Part shown: piece by piece, positions 44,835-54,696 of the stretch
Numbering within the stretch: position 1 is the first letter of the stretch
Layout of the letters: every line of letters begins with the position of its first letter
Source: Xenoacremonium recifei
Lineage: Eukaryota; Ascomycota; Sordariomycetes; Hypocreales; Nectriaceae
DNA length: 64,000 nt
Assembly: GCA_012184525.1 (NCBI GenBank)
Contig: WOFQ01000005.1
Coordinates: forward strand, 310,001 to 374,000
Reading direction: 5' to 3'
Notes under the pieces: model-generated
The model's database searches: none
Seen by the model: only the letters and a program-made list of their open reading frames with translations
What the model was told of the DNA's origin: nothing
Position numbers and translations under genes: made by a program

Positions 44835-45748
44835 GACTGAGAAGAGTCAAATAATACCACACATTTATGAGAACCCATTTGATGCTCAACAGCAGCCTCA
44901 ATGAAGTAAGTAGTGCATATTTTTCTTACCTTGCTGCACACCTTTTGCATGATGAACAAACACTACGCTAGATTGTATTTGACAAGCATTACCTTGCATG
45001 ATCCCTTTGTTTCATAGTTACTCTGACATCAACAACACCTATCCACATTGTTCTTGCTCTTAGGTAGCGATCCTTTGGCTAATTACGAATCAAGGCCCAG
45101 TTCGAAACACTGCCGAATGCCCACGGCTTGTTCATGGTCTCAGTTCAAGATGGCCACCTCGATCGGATAACACGTTCCTTGTTGCTTCGTCACAACAGAA
45201 CAGGCGCATACTGCCAGGTCGTTGGCTTACTCAATCTTGCATTGAGTTGTGGGTGATGGACACACTTGATGACGCGCTCCTGGGGATTTGGGAAAAGACA
45301 CGGTTCAAAACAATCTCGCGGTCTATCTTTGAGAGATCTTGTTGGGCTGGATATTTGTGGGCTTTGCCGAAACACGGGTCATTCAGGCTGCTAGGGGCAC
45401 CCAATCTACAGGGAGACAGTAGATTGCGCCCGCCGGAATCGAACGTGCCGTCCAGACGGTTAGGGGCAGCACTTCGCTCCTTGAAGAAGGGTCCCGGTCT
45501 CGAGAATTGAGCACCATCGTAATGAAAGGAACGATCTCACCAGAAGCTGCATCCTGACAAGATGGGAAATTATTCTGTCTATCAATGCACGGGGGGCTTT
45601 TGAGGCAACATCGTCGTATTAGGTGCCATCTCAACGCAGAAGTCAAGCTCGTATCGTACAAGAGCGTCCCCTCGAGACAAGCATACATCTGTCATCCCTA
45701 ACATTGTACAAATCGCCCTGCGACATCCCACCGGGTTCAACCAATATC
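44835..45748. other. Intergenic region
   Basis: About 900 bases between converging genes with no supported exon. Confidence 0.35.
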
Positions 45749-46132
45749 TCATTTGCTCCAAAACTTCTTGTCCACCTTGTCATCTGGTGCCTGATGTCCA
45801 TGATCGTGCTTCTCTGCAAAATCGCGGTTGTGTTCCTCCACCTCGCGCTTCTGCTCTTCCGTCAATTTGGCCGTGTCGCTGGTGCCCGGCACGCTGAGGT
45901 TGGAGATCTTGGGCTTGGGCGGCGCATTTTTCGAGCTGTCCAGCTCCTCGCCGCCGCCGGTCTTGCCCTTCGCACTTCCTCCAGCGAGGCCATCGAGATA
46001 GTCGGCGTTGTCTTGTTTGTCGCTGTAGAGGACTCGGGACCTATGCAGGTTCTGGGAAAAGGGTGCAAGCCTGGGCCGGAAGCTGCATGCGGCCGATCGC
46101 ATCGCGGTCATGGTGTATTTGATGGCTGTCAT
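45749..46132 (-). CDS. Small mitochondrial-looking protein
   Basis: A single exon of 127 residues. The first 33 residues are rich in Arg, Ser and Ala without acidic residues (AMRSAACSFRPRLAPFSQNL), as in mitochondrial presequences. The mature part is hydrophilic and charged, with a Gly-rich stretch (GLAGGSAKGKTGGGEE), a helix-prone KLTEEQKREVEEHNRDFAEK segment and a Lys-rich end. I do not recognise a characterised family, though similar short proteins are found in most filamentous ascomycetes. It lies in the housekeeping island beside SVP26, facing it. Function unknown. Confidence 0.65.
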   Translation of the reverse strand: MTAIKYTMTAMRSAACSFRPRLAPFSQNLHRSRVLYSDKQDNADYLDGLAGGSAKGKTGGGEELDSSKNAPPKPKISNLSVPGTSDTAKLTEEQKREVEEHNRDFAEKHDHGHQAPDDKVDKKFWSK

Positions 46133-46623
46133 TCTGACTCGAACAACATATAAATCTTATGTTGCTTATTTTGTTTTGCAGTGTAAACGTTTCGTTTGGC
46201 CATAATTTGAAATGAATTCTGGCATTTGAGGCTCGTACCTGTGGTGACGTCAAAGCCATGACATCACCCACGTTTCGCAAGATCGTGATCTGGCTGATCT
46301 CGGCGAGCTCCAGAGCTAGGTTCACAGCAGTATTAAGGGGGCGACTTATTAGGGGAATGTGAATTTGTTGAAGGGGCTATAGCTACCATGTTAACTGTCA
46401 ATCGCGATCTAGCAATCATTCTTAACCATTAAGACGGTTCATTCCTCAGGTACGGGTACCTGATTTAAACATGTGCCAAGTAATGAGGTTTTGGTGGGTG
46501 TCCTCTAGTACGCTTTTAACTACCCTGGACAACGGCACGGGATAACCTTCAAGATCGTGACGATATTCCCCCACGCAGTAATATCCCAGCTGTCATGGCA
46601 ATACTTAGCATGATAAAGACTTA
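46133..46623. other. Intergenic region
   Basis: About 490 bases upstream of the small mitochondrial-looking gene. Nothing else recognised. Confidence 0.35.
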
Positions 46624-46845
46624 TCAAGAACTCGTCCAGTATCCATTGCCTTCAAATGTGGTCCCTCTCACCCACATCGCCCAAAGGTTGATATCCTTTG
46701 CTGTTGCGATCTTGGCCTGCAATGGTAGCGGCGTATGTTTGGGGTGATATGGCAGCGCGGGTGGCGCTTTCGCCACTGGATCTTGCAATCCGCGTCCCTG
46801 AACCAGAAATTGGTGACCAAAGGGGACTTCCAAGTCACGATCCAT
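46624..46845 (-). CDS. Possible small orphan protein with promoter-like lead
   Basis: A frame of 73 residues without introns (MDRDLEVPFGHQFLVQGRGL to the end). It is listed because the DNA in front of it looks like a gene start: a TATATA at 46900-46905, then a pyrimidine-rich run on the coding strand, then ATG at 46845. The protein has no signal peptide, no membrane helix and no known motif. It may be a real lineage-specific gene or a chance frame. Confidence 0.28.
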   Translation of the reverse strand: MDRDLEVPFGHQFLVQGRGLQDPVAKAPPALPYHPKHTPLPLQAKIATAKDINLWAMWVRGTTFEGNGYWTSS

Positions 46846-47290
46846 CGTGAAGGTTGAGGGAGTAAGAGAAGAGAGGAGTAAGGAAGCTCTACGATGCAGT
46901 ATATAAACAAATAATCTGGACGACTACAAGCTGCCTCTGAATCAGTTACGGAGATGAATTGATATCAAGTAGGAAGGATGTAACATCTAGGAGGAAGGGT
47001 GGATGGAGGGTCAAGTTGAAAGGATGAGAAAGGCGACGTGACTTTCCTCGAGTACCTGATTTTCCCTGAAATAGCAAGTTCATGAACCTTGCGAAGCTGA
47101 ATATCAAATGAGCCACAACCTTGATCAAGGTTTCTTCAAATGCCTTCTTCTACCTTGAGGACCTCCTTAAGCTAGCATATATAAACCCTACGATCATTGT
47201 ATGTCCATTATCAGATTTTTGTCCTCTTCTTAACTCGGTTCCAATCAACACATTTGCCGCAAAGTCAAAACAACTGTCACACTCGAAGCC
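46846..47290. other. Promoter region of the MGNC protein gene
   Basis: 445 bases with TATA-like sites for both the minus-strand small frame and the plus-strand gene at 47291. Confidence 0.35.
47178..47185 (+). promoter_or_regulatory. TATA box of the MGNC protein gene
   Basis: TATATAAA, ending 105 bases before the ATG at 47291. Confidence 0.5.
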
Positions 47291-47953
47291 ATGGGAAATT
47301 GTTTAAGCACGCCTGATTATTATGCGATTCCTCCGTGTGAGGCTCCGCAGAAATGGGCAGCACGATTCTGGTTCGATGACTCCACGGTCGCTGGAGTATT
47401 GACGATCAAGACTGAAGATCTCCCGGGCCTCATGAGATCTGGACTATTTCTCGCTACTGGACAGATCCAGGAGGCAAAAAGCCACTGTACCTGGGAGCTG
47501 CTTCCTGCACTAGGATATTGGGTATGCAAACGGCACTACACTCTCATCGACTCGGAGTGGACTGGTCACCTGGTCGTGACCGCCATGTCATACCAAGCGC
47601 TTTCCAGATTCAGGATCTGCAATATCTCCTCCGACCAGATGTACTTTGCTTTTGCCGTTGATGCGCAAGGAAGGTTAGTATACAAATGGGATGCGGCCAA
47701 TCCGAAGGACAATATCGATGCCATTTACGATGACATGCCACTGGGAGGATTGTGGCCGAAGGAACTCCCCGTCTATGAAAACCATCAAGCCGAAAGGGAG
47801 GAGGTAACCGTGACGGGCGGTGGTGGTTGTGGTGTTGCTGCCACTGGATTGTGTGATTCAAGTAATGAGACTACTGGCACCAATGAGGATCGAATTAGGG
47901 TATCTGCTTGGGGGGAATGGACGGGGCTGGCAAGGCAAGTAGGGACAGAATAG
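47291..47953 (+). CDS. Hypothetical protein with N-myristoylation signal
   Basis: A single exon of 220 residues. I do not recognise a family. The N-terminus MGNCLST fits the myristoylation rule (Gly2, small residue at 5-6, Ser/Thr at 6) and has Cys4, a typical palmitoylation partner, so membrane attachment is plausible. The middle is rich in Trp and Tyr with a beta-sheet look (ARFWFDDSTVAGVLTIKTED, YWVCKRHYTLIDSEWTGHLV), perhaps a lipocalin-like or sugar-binding sandwich. The C-terminal 50 residues are Gly/Thr-rich and probably disordered. It has a good TATA box upstream. The next element downstream is the rDNA fragment, 80 bases away. Confidence 0.6.
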   Translation: MGNCLSTPDYYAIPPCEAPQKWAARFWFDDSTVAGVLTIKTEDLPGLMRSGLFLATGQIQEAKSHCTWELLPALGYWVCKRHYTLIDSEWTGHLVVTAMSYQALSRFRICNISSDQMYFAFAVDAQGRLVYKWDAANPKDNIDAIYDDMPLGGLWPKELPVYENHQAEREEVTVTGGGGCGVAATGLCDSSNETTGTNEDRIRVSAWGEWTGLARQVGTE

Positions 47954-48033
47954 TACTCACAAATCTCGGTCTATTAGAAAGGACAGTACAGAGCAGCTGG
48001 AACGCTGATTTTGCTCCGGTTAGGTACGGGGTT

Positions 48034-48325
48034 CACGTGTGGTTCTGTTTTGTTGGTTTCTAGGACTGCCGCAATAATTAATAAGGATAGTCGGGGTCAC
48101 CAGCATTTCATTGTCAGAGGTGAAATTCTTGGATTTGTTGAAGATTGTCTACTGCGACCGGACTTGCCAAGAATGTTTTCATTAATCAGGAACGAAAGTT
48201 AGCGGATCGAAGACGGTCAGATACCGTCGTAGTATTAACCATAAACTATGCCGACTAGGGATCGGACGATGTTATTTTTTGACTCGTTCGGCACCTTACG
48301 AGAAATCAAAGTGCTTGGGCTCCAA

Positions 48326-48357
<32 letters not shown>

Positions 48358-48820
48358 AAATTGACGGAAAGGCACCACCAGGGGTACACCTGAACTGTAA
48401 GCCGCAGTCAACTCTGCTCCAGAAAGCCGCCCGAAAGGGTCAGTGGTGTTCCAGGCTTCGGCCGAAGTAATGGCTAGTCTCCGCTGGAGGCAACACCCTC
48501 AACTTGCGGGAAACCCCTAAAGCTCTCACTCCAAAGCCGGCATCCGAAAGGCGCCGGTGGCCAGGTTAATTGCCTCGGGTAGTGGAACAACGTGAGAGAT
48601 GGAACAATGGGCGATCCGCAGCCAAGCCCCTAAGTGTCCTCCTTGGGAGCATAAAGGGAAGGTTCAGAGACTTGACGGGGGTGGGTAGGTTACGCGTCCT
48701 TGATGACCTGCTTAAGATAAAGTCCGTGCCGTTGTGAAAGCAATGGATTCACGCTTCTGCACCATATATGCACTTAACGGGAGCCTGCAATTTGACTCAA
48801 CCCGGGGAAGCTCACCAGGT
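48034..48820 (+). pseudogene. Detached 18S rRNA gene fragment interrupted by a group I intron
   Basis: Two blocks match the nuclear small-subunit rRNA of ascomycetes, as I know it, almost base for base. Block 1 (48034-48385) runs from the CACGTGTGGTTCTG segment through GAGGTGAAATTCTTGGATTT, TTTTCATTAATCAGGAACG and AAAGAAATTGACGG to CACCACCAGGGGT. Block 2 (48780-48820) continues with GGAGCCTGC and ends at CTCACCAGGT. Between them sits a group I intron. The copy is damaged: block 2 lacks five bases (GGCTT) expected after CCTGC, and there are scattered substitutions in block 1. Only about 390 of roughly 1800 rRNA bases are present, with protein genes on both sides, so this is a transposed, dead copy and not the rDNA array. 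Confidence 0.9.
48386..48779 (+). ncRNA. Group I self-splicing intron (IC1-like) at rRNA site S943
   Basis: A 394-base insert splits conserved 18S sequence after a T and ends in G, as group I chemistry requires. Core elements are visible in order: a GCGGGAAACCCCTAAAG block (48506-48522), GGGCGATCCGCAGCCAAG (48609-48626), GTTCAGAGACTTGACGGGGG (48662-48681) and AAGATAAAGTCC (48714-48725). P7 would pair GACTT (48669-48673) with AAGTC (48720-48724). The canonical pair in relatives is GACTA with TAGTC, so both strands have changed together. No homing-endonuclease frame is present. The insertion point corresponds to the site called S943 in E. coli numbering. Self-splicing activity cannot be judged from sequence alone. 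Confidence 0.88.
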
Positions 48821-50098
48821 TGACAGTTGCCTGGGCCTGTAAAAGTGGCGGCTGGATATTCCTGTGCTGAGTCCGGGCAGCCCGGACCGCCACAACACGT
48901 GCAAAACTTTAGTATATTTCGGGAAATCTCGACATAGAGGTACTGGATGTGGAAGGTCAAGGTTATAAGGACAACAAAGAACCCAGAACAGCGCTGCTGA
49001 TAGTGGTTGAGCTGAATTTTAGGCCGAATCTTGTTCCTTTCGCCAATGTTGCAAGACTAGATGTTCATGTCACGGTATCCGATAAAACGAGATGATTGAC
49101 GACAGAGACAGGAAACCAGAATCGTCCAGACAACCTATTTAGTCAGACACACTTGGGCGGCCATCTCCAATGAGCTCCGGGCAGCAAGGAAACCCCAAGA
49201 AGCCGAAGACACTGAAAGGAACCTTCGCCCGCCAAACGAATATCACAACGAATCCAGATCGGCCTTGCTATGGCTGAAGCTGCTGGCTCAATTCTGCTAG
49301 AGGAATTAGTGTCAAAGGCAGGAAATTATGATCCACAGTACAAAAAAAGTTTTTGCACTCGTGGGCTACAGCCGTGGATGACGGCTGTTCACGCCAGAAG
49401 GATTGAGATATGAGGAGCGTTGAAGTTGGGTCCAACTAGACACTATTTCCTGTGGCTTGAATCTGGAATGCTTCAGCCCTGTACTCCGTAAATTTCGGAG
49501 AGATTATTGGCGCGTCATACTAAGGGAGATAACACGGAGATCCAGAACCTTGCGCAAGCTGAGACGCCGCAGAGAACGTTGCCCATCTTCACCATGAGCG
49601 CATGCACGATAAGTTAATGTTGCGGGGAGGACCCAGCATCGCGTGGTAGTCGAAGACTCTAAATCCATATCCGTCGATAGTGTATCGCGAATTGGGGATA
49701 GCGAATTGGATTTACGGGATTAACAAGAAAAGGATTGAGGTAGCGCTCATGTCCGTGGTTGAATGCCAGTTAGAAGATGTGGCTGAGTGGACATCTCCGT
49801 GATAGCGAAGCGAACACCAATCAACAGAACGAAACCCAAGCAGCGGTCTTGACCGCTTGATCATCAGTGAGAGCCTGTGGCAGGCATCTGAGATCTCCGA
49901 AGGATTCGACTTGGAGATAATGATTGAACTGGTTTCATCCCAGGTCCAAGCTGCAATTCTGGAGATAACAAGGACGCGAACCCCCCTGCTGTACTCTGCC
50001 CGTAAAAGTTCCGTCACGATTGTTGCCCACCTCACGATCTACAAGCCGCGCGAAGACTGGAAAGTACCATTGTCAATATCCGAGGAGCATCTTAGACT
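48821..50098. other. Unexplained region after the rDNA fragment
   Basis: About 1.28 kb with no supported coding exon. rRNA similarity stops abruptly at 48820. Several compact stem-loops occur around 49340-49500 (see findings). The last few hundred bases hold the permease promoter. Confidence 0.4.
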
Positions 50099-51852
50099 AT
50101 GACAGCAGCAACAGAGGCAAAGCCCAGTGAGGCTGGGCCGGACCCCATTCACCAGCAAGATGTCCCGAATGACGAGGAACACGGGTTGGAGAAAGGGGGC
50201 GAGATCGTGACGGCTTCGGGACACGTACAGGAGCTGGAGAGGAACTTCAGCTTGCTCAACATGTGTGCTGTCGCCATTGTCATCGGTAACTGTTGGGCTA
50301 TTACTGGCGCCACGATTGTAAGCGAAATGGCCGGACAAGACGTATCACTCCCGAGGAAGACTGACACTCGACTGTAGACCTTGTCCATCTATAACGGAGG
50401 CGCGCCGGGAGTTATCTTTGAGTTGTAAGACTACCCAGGTTCGGTTGCGAAGAAGAAGTTCCATAGACTAACACGGAGCTTCAGCCTTGTTTCGGGCCTT
50501 TTCTACCTGCTCATCACGGCATCTCTTGCGGAGCTTGCTTCGGCCATCCCCTCCAGCGCTGGCGTCTACCACTGGGCGAGTATCACCCCTGGAAGACGGG
50601 CTGGTCGAGTTGTTGGCTTCTTCGCGGGTTACTGGAACTGTCTGGCGTACGCCTTTGGAGGCGCTTCCCTAGCTACCATCGCTGGAAGTGCTATGGTTGA
50701 GATGTACTCGCTCACGCACCCTGACTTCACCCCTCAGCGATGGCAGGTGTTTGTGGTGTACCTTATCCTGATCTGGGGCTCTGCTGCAGTCACCCTGTTT
50801 GGCAACCGATGGCTTCCGACCATTAACAACGTACTGATGTTCCTCTGCCTTGGCGGTTGGCTGGTCACCATCATCGCTGTAGCTTCGCTTCCGGCCAGCG
50901 ATGGACGCTCCTATGCTTCGACGGATTTCGTGTTCAAAGACTGGCAGAACTACACCGGCTACAAGAGCGGCGGCCTGTGCTTCGTGTTGGGCATGCTAAA
51001 CGGATCCTTCAACATCGGTACGCCCGACTGTTCGACACATTTGGCAGAGGAAATTCCTCGTCCGGCAGTGAACATCCCCAAGGCCATGGCCGCGCAGATG
51101 ACGAGCAGTTTCATCACCACCCTGCTATACCTGATTGTCCTCTTCTACGCCATCACCAACTTCGATGCTGTGTTGGACTTGGATGCCGAGTTTGCTCTGA
51201 CCCCGATCTATCTTCAGGTGGCTGGTTCCAAGGCCGGTGCCATCGGCTTGACGGTGGTGGTCGTTCTGCCACTGATCGGCAGTGTCATGGGTTCGATGCT
51301 GACTTCCTCTCGAGTCTTCTGGACGCTGGCGCGAGATGATGCAGTTCCTTTCTCGGGCTCGTTTGCGAAAGTCAGCCATAAGTGGAAGAACCCTTTCAAC
51401 TCCATCGTCTTCATCGCTTGCTTTTGTTAGTCTCCTAATTCCACGATGCATTGACAGTTCATTATTCCTAACTTACGATTCCAGGCACCGTCATGGGATG
51501 CATTTACATCGGCAGCGACACAGCCTTTGAAGCCTTTGTGGGCTCTTTCACGGTGCTCACGACGCTTTCGTATCTTTCGGCTCTCATCCCGTTCATGTTG
51601 CGAGGTCGGGCGAGTGTTGCTCTGGGTCCATTTGCTATGAAGGGAGCTCTCGGGTGGATCGTGAACGTACTTTCCTGTGGCTTTATGATGGTCTGGATTG
51701 TCTTCTACTGCTTCCCTTACACGAAGGAGTTTACACTTCAATCCATGAACTGGTCGTCGCTGATGGCTGGCGGATTGACTGTCCTGGTTGCAGTATGGTG
51801 GTTCTGCATCCAAGGGCGGTACAAGGGACCACCCGTTTTGATGGGGCTGTAA
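50099..51852 (+). CDS. Amino-acid/GABA permease (APC superfamily)
   Basis: Exons 50099-50317, 50378-50424, 50485-51425 and 51485-51852 give 524 residues. After a hydrophilic N-terminus the first helix carries LLNMCAVAIVIGNCWAITGA, followed by YNGGAPGVIFEF and SLAELASAIPSSAGVYHWAS, the signature of the fungal GABA/choline/amino-acid permease group. NGSFNIGTPDCSTHLAEE and EIPRPAVNIPKAM are the later conserved loops. About 12 helices. It is expected in the plasma membrane or vacuole, importing an amino acid, GABA or choline-like amine. Exon 2 has 47 bases. A flavoprotein oxygenase gene follows on the same strand 614 bp downstream and may act on the imported compound. Confidence 0.88.
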
Positions 51853-52466
51853 CGGCTGCCTTGGGATAATAGATTGCCGTACTAGGCTTCTGTGCTTAGA
51901 AGCATAATTGAGTCGTCATATGATGTTACTTTCTTTCATCGTGATCAGCGTGGGGCGTGAGTCGCAGTCCAGAACAACGCATCGAAAGTCATCGTGTCGC
52001 CTGAAAAGACCAAAGAATGGCAGGCGGCAGACTATAACTATTGAGATTTGGCATTCGAAACAATTTGCCTTTTGGTACCTGAATTGGCTGAAGCCCGCCG
52101 ACCCTTTCAAATGGTCCCTGAATTGAGCACCCGGATGGGCTATGACGATGCGCCATCAAGGTCGTTCAGCGTGATGCCCCTCATTGCGATTGTCTACTCA
52201 AGGAACTGGAGAAATACCATTGGAACAAGATTAGGTCTCAGAGGGGCAAGATCGCAACGAGATGGCCAAAGAGGTTCTCATGAGGGGTCCTCGATCAAGC
52301 CCTGGGAGTCACGGGGACACTTCATGAGAGGAAGTTGCACCTGCCCAGGACCAGGACATTCCCATTAGCAAGACCAGGCATTATCTTCTATCATCAGCTT
52401 GACATTATTATCTCCTCATCCACCTCTAGGACTTGTGATACCGGTCTGTTCCCGGACTTCGCAACG
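51853..52466. other. Intergenic region between permease and oxygenase
   Basis: 614 bases; no supported exon. An in-frame extension upstream of the ATG at 52467 reaches 52335 but has no conserved sequence. Confidence 0.35.
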
Positions 52467-54243
52467 ATGCGTAAGGACTCGGCTGTTGAGCTGATGGACG
52501 AGCTCTGTCTGGATGCTAAGCGGGAGGAAGCGGAAGTCAAAGAGTGTGAGTTGGGACAGGAAGCTGAAGAGGAAATCTACGACATTATCATCGTTGGCGG
52601 CGGCCCTTGCGGACTTGCGGCGGCTTCGCGTCTTCGGGAACCAACTCCAGCGGCGCTCTTCACGGACGAGGAACAGCGACGATACCACTTCATCGGCAAG
52701 CATGCTAAGAAGATGACCACCAAACACGTGCGCAGCGGGAAGATCAAGCCCAAACAGACAGCGACACGCCCCGAGTACAAGATGCTGATCTTGGACGCGA
52801 GTGCTGGCCATTGGTTGGGACGCTGGAGGAGGCTCTTTAAGACATACGGCATCACTCACCTTCGTAGCTTGATGATCTGGCACTGCGATCCACAGGACCG
52901 AGATGCGCTTCTTGCCCATGCTTACCACAACGGCCGCGAGGATGAGCTGGTCAAGATCAAGAATGCTGTTGGCAAGGAGATCAGCAAGCACGCGAAAAAG
53001 AAGTCTGCCGGACAGAAAACATATGGATCAAAGTGAGTTTTCCTGCTTCAAAGCTGTTTGCCCCTCTAAAAGCCTTTCCTTCAGGCAGTCAGCCCGTGTG
53101 GCGATCAACTTACGCGAGGAGAACGATTACTACCGACCGTCGAGCAGTCTCTTCGAAGACCACTGTGACAAGGTCGCCGAGCGTTACCGTCTCGGAGACG
53201 AAATGATGCGCCACGAGTCTCTTGAGCATCTCGATTACGACGTTGTGAGGGGAGTTTCCGTTAACGACGAGAAGCTCTTCACCGTCGTCACCAACAAGAC
53301 GAAACGATACGCAAAGGCCGTCGTCCTGGCAGTTGGTCCTGCGAACGAGGCATACATTCCCCAAATCCCATCCATGCCCAACGTGAAGGACCTACCTCAG
53401 GCTTGCCACAGCATGCACATTCCGGCCGACGACTTTCCCGCTCAGATCGTTCGCGACAGAATTGGTGCTAAGCGCGAGACCAACATCCTAATTGTCGGCG
53501 GCGGCCTCACCTCGGCTCAGCTTGCTGACCTGGCTGTCCAGGGAGGCGTCACGAAGGTGTGGCATATCATGCGTGGACCCATGCGTGTCAAACATTTTGA
53601 CGTATCCCTCGAGTGGATGGGGAAATACAAGAACGCTGAGCAGGCCAAGTTCTGGTCAGCCGACTCGGATGAAGAGCGTCTGGAGATGATCAAGGAGGCC
53701 CGTGGTGGTGGCAGCCTCAACCCTCCCTACTACAAAAAGACCAAGCAATACATTGCGATGAAGAAACTAGAGCTATTTACCGAGACTCACCTGGTCGATG
53801 CCAAGTTTGAAGATAGGGACGGCATCACTGGATGGCGGGTCAAGACCCAACCGTCAATCCCAGACCTTCCATTCATGGACTACATCTACTTTGCGACGGG
53901 TATCCAGACAGACTTCCGAACCCTCCCGTACCTTCAAACCATGCTTGAGAAATACCCAATCGTTGGCCAAGGGGGTTTCCCATGCATCAATAACGATTTG
54001 ATGTGGACAGACGGTGTCCCGCTCTTCCTCACTGGCAGATTGGCAGCGCTGAGATTGGGACCGGCTGCACCTAACCTGGGTGGAACAAAGGCAGGGGCCG
54101 AGAGAATCGCTTGGGCGATTGAGGACTTGATTCCATATCACAATGAAGCTGAATTTGAGGGAACAGAAAAGGAGAAGCCAGGCGATCTTCGAGGGTATCT
54201 GACTGGACACGGGAACATGTATTCGAGTCTGGAGTGTGAGTGA
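52467..54243 (+). CDS. FAD/NAD(P)-dependent monooxygenase-like protein
   Basis: Exons 52467-53032 and 53085-54243 give 574 residues. The FAD site is YDIIIVGGGPCGLAAASRL at about residue 38, and a second dinucleotide site, ILIVGGGLTSAQLADLA, lies near residue 330. DYIYFATGIQTDF matches the ATG motif of N-hydroxylating and flavin-containing monooxygenases. This layout fits the family that includes lysine and ornithine N-monooxygenases. The stretch between the FAD site and residue 190 is unusually Lys/Arg-rich. No signal peptide; cytosolic. The substrate is unknown; the amino-acid permease just upstream makes an amine plausible. Confidence 0.8.
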
Positions 54244-54696
54244 GGGCACTGCCACAACCGTTCTACAAGTACATCGGTCTGGACAACACGAAGAGTTTGG
54301 TCGGTGTAAGCATTAGAATTCCCTATTATTACAAATATTTGTTCTAATTTTGTCTCATCTCGCATCTTTCTCGTGTCACTCTGCTAAGAATGTGGAATGT
54401 GGCAGATCAGAATATGGGTTCAAGCCGATGTAATAAATAGGTCTCTGGCATTTATGATATAAACTACCCTCAAGCTAGAAGAAGTTCACACACTATTCCG
54501 AACAGTTGCGCGAGGAACAGTGTCGCAACTTATCGCAATGCCGCAAGCCCACATAAAAGAGTGACCACCTCTAAGTACCGAAAGAAGTACGAAGAGAATC
54601 TCCAAACTGATCGATCCTTCCAACAAATCTCTCAGAACTACTCTAAGCCCTCTCCAGACGCAAGGGCTAATGGTGAAGGCTGTTCTAGAGTCTCAT
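54244..54696. other. 3' spacer between converging genes
   Basis: 450 bases between the stops of the oxygenase and the hydrophobin. Nothing recognised. Confidence 0.35.
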
